Part shown: positions 6,715 through 11,669 of the stretch, in pieces | How positions within the stretch are numbered: position 1 is the first letter of the stretch | Layout: every line of letters starts with the position of its first letter | Assembly: GCA_020425885.1 (NCBI GenBank) | Contig: JAGQRA010000499.1 | Coordinates: 1 to 11,669 of the forward strand | Origin: Planctomycetota bacterium | GTDB taxonomy: Bacteria > Planctomycetota > UBA1135 > UBA2386 | Reading direction: 5' to 3' | Length of the DNA: 11,669 bases | Position numbers and translations under genes: made by a program | The notes under the pieces: generated by a model | Databases searched by the model: none | What the model was told of the DNA's origin: nothing | What the model saw: the letters and a program-made list of their open reading frames with translations, nothing else

Positions 6715-9318
6715 TCAGGAGCCGACCGTCATCGTCACCGCGTTGGACAGCACGATCGAGCCGCTGGCGTTGGCGTCGTAGCTCGCCGTCTGCAGCTGCA
6801 GCCGGACGCCGACGAGGCCCGGGTGCAACGGACCGAAGGCCACCGTCGCGCGGCCGTCCCCGGCGACGCCGGCCTGGCCGTCGGTGAAGAACGGCAGACC
6901 GCCGAGCGGGTCGATGAAGGAGGTGCCGCCGAACATCGGCAGCGCCCTCGTCTGCAGGCCGAACGCCAGCAAGCCGACGGTCTGGCCGATGCAGCCCGAT
7001 ACGCGGAACTCCGGCGACTGACCGGCGCGCGCCACGGCGGTCGCGCCAAGGCACGGCGCGATGCCGCCGAGGCCCGGGCTGCCCGTTCCCCATTGTTCCC
7101 GGTCGCCGACGGTGCTGCCTTCGAACAGCCGGCAGAGCACCGTTCTCTCGCCGATGCCATCGAGATCGCCGTCGCCATCGAGGTCGGCCAGTGCGCGGAT
7201 CGGGACCAGCAACTGCTGCGTGCGGAGGCCATCGAAGAACGGCAGGCCGCCGGTGCCGAACGCCACCGCGGCGCCGTTCCAGCCGGCATTGAACGGGTTG
7301 CTCAGCACGATGTCGGGATGGCCGTCGCGGTCGACGTCGCCGGCGATGATGCGGCACGGCTCGAGGCCGTTGATGCCGGCCGGTGCGCCCGACGACCCGA
7401 TCGGGGTGAACAGGGGGTTGCCGGCGCCGTTGTTCTGCAGCACGACCGGGTAGCAGCCGCCCGATGTTGTGCGCTCACCGGCGACGAGATCGATGTGGCC
7501 ATCGCCGTCGAAATCGGCGCAGGCGACGGAATCGCGCAACGGATCGAAGGAGCCGAAGGCGTTGAAGTAGGGGTAGCCGGCGATGGTCAGCAGCTCGCGC
7601 GCCCCGAAGCCGCCCGGCGTCCCGCGGCGCAACAGCAGCCGGCCGTCGCTGACGATCAGGTCCGGCCGGTTGTCGCCGGTGAAGTCGTGCACCGCCACCG
7701 TGTGTTCACCGGTGAAGGCCTGATCGAAGGTGAAGATGCCGCCACCATCGTTGAGCCAATGGTGGGACCAGAGCGGCGCGGTCTCCGAGTTCGAGGCCAG
7801 ATCGAGGTCCCCGTCGCCATCGAGGTCGGCGACCACGGCGCGGTCCGAGCCGGTGCCGAGGTAAGGCGACAGCGTGACGTAGGCCGGGAACGGCATGCCG
7901 CCGTCGGCGAAGGCGCCACCGCGTTGCAGCAAGAGGCGCGTGCCGATCGCGGTCGTGCCGTTCCTGACCTCGACGATCAGATCGCTGTCGCCGTCGCCAT
8001 CGAAGTCGCCGGTGATGACCGGTGGGGCGTAGTGGGTGCCCGGCGCCGGCGATTGCATGAGCCTGAGGCCGTGCAGCAGGACTTCGCCGTTGCCGAGATT
8101 CTCGTTCTGGACGGCCGGATCGACGAGCCAGTCCGGGTCGCCATCCGCATCGAGATCGGCCACGGCGTTGGGCGAGTCGGCGCCGAACGGGTTGACCGCG
8201 GTCGTGGGCGCGCCGAGGGATCGGCGGGCGAAGTAGATCGCGCGCCCCGAGACCAGGTCCTGGAAGCCGTCGCCGTTGACGTCGAGGATGCCGGCGAGAT
8301 GGTAGCCGCCGATGCCGTGCAGCTCGTAGGCCGGTGCGAAGACGCCGTTGTCGTTGAGGCTGACCCGGAATGTCATCGGCGCGAACAGCACGGCCGGCAG
8401 CGGGCCGCCGCCACCGCAGCAGGCGCCGTCGAGATCGCCGTCGCCGTCGACGTCGAACAGATGCGTCGCCGGACCGCCCGCGACGCTGGGTTCGGCGGCG
8501 AAGGTGGTCGGGCCGGTGCGGCGCAGCACGACGTAGTCGGCGTCGTCGAACACGACGACATCGACGTCGCCGTCGCCGTCGATGTCGCCGGCGACGGGCA
8601 TCGGATGCTGCAGGTTCACCGGCAGGGATCCGGTCGCGGTGATCTGTCCGCCGACGATCGTGTAGAGATCGGCATTGGCGCCGATGACGACGAGGTCCGG
8701 CCGCGCGTCACCGGTGACCTCGGCCTGCAACAGGTGCGGGCCGCTGCCGGCCGGCAAGGCCAACGACACCGGCGCCGCCAGAGTGTCACCCGGTTGCGCG
8801 AAGTGGATGGTCAGGTGCTGAGCCGTGAGAACCGCGACATCGCCGAGGCCATCGCCGTCGTAGTCGCCGATCGCGGTGCCGAGGATCGTCGAGGTGCTGG
8901 CGATCGCGGTATGGCGAGTCGATTGCCCACCCTTGAACAGGGACAGATCGAGTCCGACGCCGAGGACGAAGTCGTCGCGGCCGTCGGCTGCGAACAGCTG
9001 ACCCGTGGCCGAGAACGGATCGGCGCCGTTCGGAGTCGCGATCGTCGTGACCAGGCCGAGTGTCGGGGCCGTACCCTGGAGCGCGCGCAGGCGGACGGTG
9101 AGTGTGGAGACCGTCTGTCCGCCCCACGCCACGCGGATCGACACCGCTTCGCGCTGCCCGTTGCCGTCGTAGTCGAGCACCTCGATCATCGAGTCGCTGT
9201 TGTTGCCCAGCACGACCAGCGGAGCATCGAACACCGGGGTCGGCCACGATTGCCCGACAGCGGCGGTGCCGAGGAGGAAGACGACGAATGCGATGGGGTT
9301 ACGGGAGGTGATGGCCAT
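6715..9318 (-). CDS. Exported FG-GAP/VCBS repeat protein with beta-rich C-terminal domain
   Basis: The protein is 867 aa from the ATG at 9318. The frame is open for another 102 codons upstream, but that extension is Arg/His/Ser-rich and overlaps the next gene. The signal peptide beginning MAITSRNP sits exactly at the chosen start, with cleavage near AVG|QS (residue 22). GGAA lies 7 bases before the ATG. The mature chain has about 14 Ca-binding-loop-like motifs of the DxDxDGxxD type. They begin near residues 49, 110 (degenerate), 152, 203 (short), 245, 289, 346, 388, 438, 498, 545, 602, 661 and 712, spaced 42-61 residues apart. Such repeats form integrin-alpha-like propeller blades. Residues about 755-867 form a separate beta domain ending in LSNAVTMTVG, shared in pattern with the 194-aa protein at 1815-2399. 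It is probably secreted or surface-attached and Ca-dependent. Its binding target is unknown. Confidence 0.92.
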   Translation of the reverse strand: MAITSRNPIAFVVFLLGTAAVGQSWPTPVFDAPLVVLGNNSDSMIEVLDYDGNGQREAVSIRVAWGGQTVSTLTVRLRALQGTAPTLGLVTTIATPNGADPFSATGQLFAADGRDDFVLGVGLDLSLFKGGQSTRHTAIASTSTILGTAIGDYDGDGLGDVAVLTAQHLTIHFAQPGDTLAAPVSLALPAGSGPHLLQAEVTGDARPDLVVIGANADLYTIVGGQITATGSLPVNLQHPMPVAGDIDGDGDVDVVVFDDADYVVLRRTGPTTFAAEPSVAGGPATHLFDVDGDGDLDGACCGGGGPLPAVLFAPMTFRVSLNDNGVFAPAYELHGIGGYHLAGILDVNGDGFQDLVSGRAIYFARRSLGAPTTAVNPFGADSPNAVADLDADGDPDWLVDPAVQNENLGNGEVLLHGLRLMQSPAPGTHYAPPVITGDFDGDGDSDLIVEVRNGTTAIGTRLLLQRGGAFADGGMPFPAYVTLSPYLGTGSDRAVVADLDGDGDLDLASNSETAPLWSHHWLNDGGGIFTFDQAFTGEHTVAVHDFTGDNRPDLIVSDGRLLLRRGTPGGFGARELLTIAGYPYFNAFGSFDPLRDSVACADFDGDGHIDLVAGERTTSGGCYPVVLQNNGAGNPLFTPIGSSGAPAGINGLEPCRIIAGDVDRDGHPDIVLSNPFNAGWNGAAVAFGTGGLPFFDGLRTQQLLVPIRALADLDGDGDLDGIGERTVLCRLFEGSTVGDREQWGTGSPGLGGIAPCLGATAVARAGQSPEFRVSGCIGQTVGLLAFGLQTRALPMFGGTSFIDPLGGLPFFTDGQAGVAGDGRATVAFGPLHPGLVGVRLQLQTASYDANASGSIVLSNAVTMTVGS

Positions 9319-9401
9319 GACGAAGTTCCGGGATGACGGCGGAGTCGCTGATCGTAGGCGCCGATCGTACCCGGTGCCGGGATCACGGGTGGGCGAGCGA
9401 G

Positions 9402-9626
9402 CTATCGCCGACGATCGTGTTCTGCCACGCGAATCCCCTTGCGATTCACCTCGGTGCCGCACCGGCAGGTCCAGCCGCCCCACATCGCCTGACGCCAGGT
9501 CTTGGGAAAGCGCACCCGGGGAAACACTCGGGAACAGCCCGGACAGGTTCGCCGCGGCGACAACATGATGGTGATCACGATCCCAGCTCCGATCGTGCCT
9601 ACGGTGATGCCCGCGGATTCCCACAT
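9402..9626 (-). CDS. Small membrane protein with zinc ribbon
   Basis: This 74-aa protein starts at the ATG at 9626, preceded by GAGG about 6 bases away in a purine-rich tract. An in-frame TTG at 9665 is less likely. One hydrophobic segment (residues about 5-22) is followed by a cytoplasmic-looking Arg/Pro turn and a treble-Cys ribbon. The ribbon has Cys28 and Cys31 in TCPGC, and Cys54 and Cys56 in WTCRCG. The text between, RVRFPKTWRQAMWGGW, resembles a conserved R-x-P-x-x-x-RQAxWGGW signature I associate with small membrane zinc-ribbon proteins of planctomycetes. The second knuckle is CxC instead of the usual CxxC. Function is unknown. It lies between the DUF1801 gene and the FG-GAP gene, same strand, with gaps of 60 and 83 bp. 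Confidence 0.78.
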   Translation of the reverse strand: MWESAGITVGTIGAGIVITIMLSPRRTCPGCSRVFPRVRFPKTWRQAMWGGWTCRCGTEVNRKGIRVAEHDRRR

Positions 9627-9686
9627 GGCTGCCTCATCCCTTCCAGGATCTCGAAGTTGCCTCAACGGTGACCGCTGCTGCGTGCA

Positions 9687-10076
9687 CTACTTCAACCGCT
9701 CGAGCCGACCCTTGCGTCGGACGATGTTCTTGTAGTCCCACTGGATGTCGCGCGCCTCGACCAACCAGCCCTGCAGCCGGTCGCAGTCGACGTGTTCGGC
9801 CGCCGTGTAGCGCATCTCGGCGGCTTTGAAGCTGCCCTCGTTCGCGAGACCCGCCGCCGCGAAGGACTGACCGCTCCAGAACAGCAGGCGCACGCAACTC
9901 TTCAGCTTGCTGTAGCCGACGATGGGATTGCCGTCGAGGAACCAGACCGGGTGGCGGTGCCAGATCTTGTTCTCCGCCTCGGGCAGACCGATGTCGATCT
10001 GCTCGGCCAGCAGCCGGCAGATCGCTCGGTCATCGTTGGTCTGGGCGTCGTTGTATCGCTTCGTGTCGGGGTGCAT
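9687..10076 (-). CDS. DUF1801 domain protein
   Basis: This 129-aa protein belongs to the DUF1801 (YdhG-like) group of small soluble proteins. The hallmark is a Trp- and Gly-rich segment, IWHRHPVWFLDGNPIVGYSK (38-57), followed by the strand CVRLLFWSG (61-69). After it come a conserved Gly-Ser-Phe-Lys turn (81-84) and a C-terminal helix that usually pairs the two ends. Members have been linked to frataxin-like iron handling in Bacillus, but for most no role is established. The ATG at 10076 gives the usual family length. Only a weak AGAGA purine tract precedes it. It is the second of four genes on this strand, 39 bp after the hypothetical gene. No metal-binding site can be named with confidence. 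Confidence 0.88.
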   Translation of the reverse strand: MHPDTKRYNDAQTNDDRAICRLLAEQIDIGLPEAENKIWHRHPVWFLDGNPIVGYSKLKSCVRLLFWSGQSFAAAGLANEGSFKAAEMRYTAAEHVDCDRLQGWLVEARDIQWDYKNIVRRKGRLERLK

Positions 10077-10115
10077 CGGGTCTCTGGTTGGCGTGTCGTG
10101 GAAGGCGTCGTGAAC

Positions 10116-10610
10116 TCAAGCGGACTCGACCAACCGCCGCAACTCGGCTTGCAGACGGTCGAACATCCACGGGTCGAGAGTGACCACGCCGTCCACGGTC
10201 AGGATCCGGTGGTTCGGATTGGGCTGGTAGTCCTCGATGATCCCGCCTTCGACGGCGACGGCGCCAAGGATGTCATGCGGCGGCACCTCGCCGGCCGGAT
10301 CCGGAGTTCGGGCATCGATCAAGAACACATGGCCCTGGCCCTGCCGTGCCGCCTCGGACACGAGCGCCGGACATCGAGCCGCATGCTTCGCGATGCAGGC
10401 ATGGAGGAAGTCGACGAACGCGCGATTGACCGTGAATCGCGCAGGATCCAACTCGCGCGCATCACCCATGACCTGACCGATGATCGCCGCCGGCGGCAAG
10501 CCGCGGGCAAAGACGACGTCCTGCGGCAGGAAGGACGCATGGACTCGCTGCCTCCCGGCATCCGGGTCGTCGATCGTGTAGGTGAACAGTTGCTGCGCTC
10601 GATCAGCCAT
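10116..10610 (-). CDS. Conserved hypothetical protein (no recognised domain)
   Basis: This 164-aa protein runs from the ATG at 10610. The frame stays open far upstream, but that extension is Arg-rich and lies opposite the ECF gene. There is no signal peptide or membrane segment, so it is probably cytoplasmic. The chain looks alpha/beta. Notable stretches are HVFLIDARTPDP (94-105), PPHDILGAVAVEGGIIEDYQ (110-129), and NPNHRILTVDG (131-141), with an amphipathic C-terminal helix. The DILG...PNPNHRILT pattern seems familiar from unassigned proteins of myxobacteria and similar groups, but I cannot name a family. The Ser/Ala-rich N-terminus offers no catalytic motif. It is divergent from the ECF sigma gene (129 bp gap), so the two could share control. 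It may head the leftward four-gene cluster. Confidence 0.75.
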   Translation of the reverse strand: MADRAQQLFTYTIDDPDAGRQRVHASFLPQDVVFARGLPPAAIIGQVMGDARELDPARFTVNRAFVDFLHACIAKHAARCPALVSEAARQGQGHVFLIDARTPDPAGEVPPHDILGAVAVEGGIIEDYQPNPNHRILTVDGVVTLDPWMFDRLQAELRRLVESA

Positions 10611-10666
10611 GTCGCTGTCTCGGGTGGATGCCGCTCGGCGGTGAGGCGCGTGAGACCGAATCGTAG

Positions 10667-10678
10667 GCCGGATCCGGC
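10667..10678. promoter_or_regulatory. 12-bp perfect palindrome in divergent intergenic region
   Basis: GCCGGATCCGGC is a perfect dyad in the 129-bp gap between the leftward hypothetical gene (ATG at 10610) and the rightward ECF sigma gene (ATG at 10740). Its position, 57 bp from one start and 62 bp from the other, suits a shared operator. No clear -35/-10 pair or ECF-type GGAAC promoter was found in this gap. Confidence 0.3.
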
Positions 10679-10739
10679 TGCCGTCGCCGATTTCTGCAAT
10701 GCCGAAGCGACCCGCCGACATCTGCGTCCTGCATCGCGG

Positions 10740-11072
10740 ATGTCCGACCCCACCGCGCAGACCCTGAGCCTCGACCAGTTCGCCGGGCGCTTCGAGCGTG
10801 CGGCGCCCGCGCTGTGGTGTGTCGCCGCGGCGGTTCTCGGTTCGCGCGATGCCGCCGAGGACGTCGTGCAGGAGGCGGCCTTGCAGGCGATGGCGAAGTT
10901 GGCGACGTTCCGAGCCGGTAGCGACTTCACGGCCTGGATGGCGAGGATCGTGCGCTTCAGGGCCTTGAACCAGAGGCGGCGCCTTCGCCGCGAGCCGCGA
11001 TCCTTCGATCCCGACATGCCCGGACCCGATCGCGCCGAGGGCAAGGACGCCCGTTGTATCCGAGGTCGGTGA
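10740..11072 (+). CDS. ECF RNA polymerase sigma factor, N-terminal part (region 2), frame broken
   Basis: This reading frame encodes 110 aa beginning MSDPTAQTL. Residues about 15-85 form sigma-70 region 2: an N-terminal helix, then GSRDAAEDVVQEAALQAMAK (34-53), an F-x-x-x-SDFTAWMARI helix, and the basic ALNQRRRLRREP end. These parts recognise the -10 element and the core polymerase. The frame then runs into a hydrophilic linker and stops at 11070-11072 before region 4. Region 4 is present in the +1 frame downstream (11107-11313). Joined, they would give about 190 aa, normal for an ECF factor. The frame change must lie between 10969, after the last stop in the +1 frame, and 11072. It may be a sequencing or assembly indel, a real mutation, or recoding. 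No strong SD precedes the ATG. Confidence 0.8.
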   Translation: MSDPTAQTLSLDQFAGRFERAAPALWCVAAAVLGSRDAAEDVVQEAALQAMAKLATFRAGSDFTAWMARIVRFRALNQRRRLRREPRSFDPDMPGPDRAEGKDARCIRGR

Positions 11073-11106
11073 CATCCTGCCGGACCAGACCGGCTTCGAC
11101 GACGAC

Positions 11107-11313
11107 GTGCTCCGCGGTCTCAACTGCCTGCGGGAGACGACACGGATCTGTCTGCTGCTGCGCACCGTCCTCGACCTTCCGTATCCTGAGATCGGCGAGA
11201 TGCTCGGCATTCCCGAGGGCAGCGCGATGAGTCACGTGCATCGTGCGCGGCAGCAACTCGTCGCTCGTCTGCGAAACAAGAACGCGGCATCGCCCGACAC
11301 GAGGACGGCTTGA
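11107..11313 (+). CDS. ECF sigma factor, C-terminal part (region 4), continuation in the +1 frame
   Basis: This frame holds sigma-70 region 4, the helix-turn-helix that binds the -35 element. The segment LRETTRICLLLRTVLDLPYP is followed by EIGEMLGIPEGSAMSHVHRA and RQQLVARL. The first possible start is the GTG at 11107, which has no SD. The frame is open back to 10969, and the protein text upstream (EVGDILPDQTG) reads well, so this is best seen as the second half of the gene starting at 10740 and not as an independent gene. Its stop TGA (11311-11313) shares one base with the ATG of the anti-sigma-like gene, which points to translational coupling. Region 4 shows no internal damage. Confidence 0.8.
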   Translation: MLRGLNCLRETTRICLLLRTVLDLPYPEIGEMLGIPEGSAMSHVHRARQQLVARLRNKNAASPDTRTA

Positions 11314-11669
11314 TGAACGAGCAGGATAGTCACGATCTCCAGCGCTGGCTCGATGGCGACCTCGACGCGCAGGAACACGCGGCCTTCGAGCGACGCAGCG
11401 CCGCAGACGCGGAGCTTCGCGACGAGCTGGAACTGCAGCGGGGGGTCGGCGAATCGCTGCGACGCAGCTTCGCCGTGCCGGACATCGCGCTGCCGGCGCC
11501 GGCCGAGCCCGTGCCGTCACGTTGGCCCTACTTCCTGGCGGGGGTGGTGAGCGCCGCCGTCGTGTTCCTCGTGTGGCGGCAGCCGTGGGCGGATCCCACC
11601 CGGGTCATGCGCGCGGCCGTCGGCCGCAGCTGGCTCGCGGTCTGCGAACAACCGGACGCCGTGCCCGAC
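11313..11669 (+). CDS. Anti-sigma-factor-like single-pass membrane protein, 3' end outside window
   Basis: The first 119 residues are visible. Residues 1-52 are a charged helical cytoplasmic part with a W-L-D-G-D-L-D motif (12-18), as seen at the N-terminus of many anti-sigma proteins. A Pro/Ala linker (55-68) leads to one membrane segment (about 71-88). An extracytoplasmic part begins at 89 and leaves the window. The zinc-binding HxxxCxxC motif of ZAS-type anti-sigma factors is absent; only one His near the start (7) and one at 22 are present, and no Cys before 111. The role is inferred mainly from position: the ATG overlaps the stop of the ECF region-4 frame by one base (TGATG). It would hold the ECF factor at the membrane until a signal arrives. 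Confidence 0.75.
   Translation, partial: MNEQDSHDLQRWLDGDLDAQEHAAFERRSAADAELRDELELQRGVGESLRRSFAVPDIALPAPAEPVPSRWPYFLAGVVSAAVVFLVWRQPWADPTRVMRAAVGRSWLAVCEQPDAVPD

Noticed and set aside
8395..8600. Tandem GTCGCCGTCGCC-like repeats
   Set aside because: They are the DNA form of the repeated Asp-Gly-Asp loops of the FG-GAP gene and not an independent repeat or CRISPR.
6598..9336. A 912-codon open frame on the + strand opposite the FG-GAP gene
   Set aside because: It mirrors the FG-GAP gene almost end to end. Its Val/Ala/Glu/Asp repeats are the reverse complement of the DGDGD-coding stretches, it has no signal or domain, and GC-rich bias keeps antisense frames open.
9319..9624. 102-codon N-terminal extension of the FG-GAP protein
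   Set aside because: A standard signal peptide begins at the ATG at 9318, while the extension is His/Arg/Ser-rich and overlaps the zinc-ribbon gene in another frame.
9792..10739. + strand open frame running into the ECF sigma factor from upstream
   Set aside because: It is only the open extension in front of the ATG at 10740 and lies opposite the DUF1801 and hypothetical genes. The ECF region 2 begins with the residues after 10740.

Overview
The window is high-GC bacterial chromosomal DNA with about ten genes packed tightly on both strands. It most resembles a Planctomycetota genome. The grounds are several exported proteins whose mature N-terminus begins at Ala|Gln, a large FG-GAP/VCBS repeat protein with a beta-rich C-terminal domain, an ECF sigma factor paired with an unusual single-pass anti-sigma-like protein, and a small membrane zinc-ribbon protein with an R-x-P...GGWTC signature. 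This assignment is an inference from protein style; no rRNA or other marker gene is present. No tRNA, rRNA, CRISPR array, insertion sequence or phage gene was seen.

Left part (2-5173, + strand). A sigma-54 enhancer-binding activator (GAF, AAA+, Fis-type HTH) enters from the left edge. It is followed by a 163-bp gap holding a near-perfect -24/-12 sigma-54 promoter (1754-1770) and three short dyads at the distance expected of activator sites. Downstream are a 194-aa exported protein, an exported TolB/WD40-like beta-propeller and an M28 metallopeptidase lipoprotein. The gaps are 50 and 9 bp, so all three may be one sigma-54-driven transcript for cell-surface proteins.

Middle (5174-6653, + strand). 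A 154-bp gap can fold into a long imperfect hairpin. It precedes a polytopic membrane protein that joins an N-terminal DUF805 region to a C-terminal SRPBCC (START-like) domain.

Right-middle (6715-10610, - strand). Four co-oriented genes run leftward: a conserved hypothetical protein, a DUF1801 protein, a 74-aa membrane zinc-ribbon protein, and an 867-aa exported FG-GAP protein with 14 candidate Ca-binding loops. The last converges on the DUF805-SRPBCC gene.

Right end (10740-11669, + strand). An ECF sigma factor is split by a frame change between its region 2 and region 4. Its second half overlaps by one base the start of a membrane anti-sigma-like gene that runs off the right edge. A 12-bp perfect palindrome lies in the 129-bp divergent gap upstream.

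The strongest candidates for follow-up are the activator-promoter-secreted-protein unit, the frameshifted ECF gene beside an intact partner, and the DUF805-SRPBCC fusion. No clearly new multi-gene system (defence, CRISPR, BGC) is visible.
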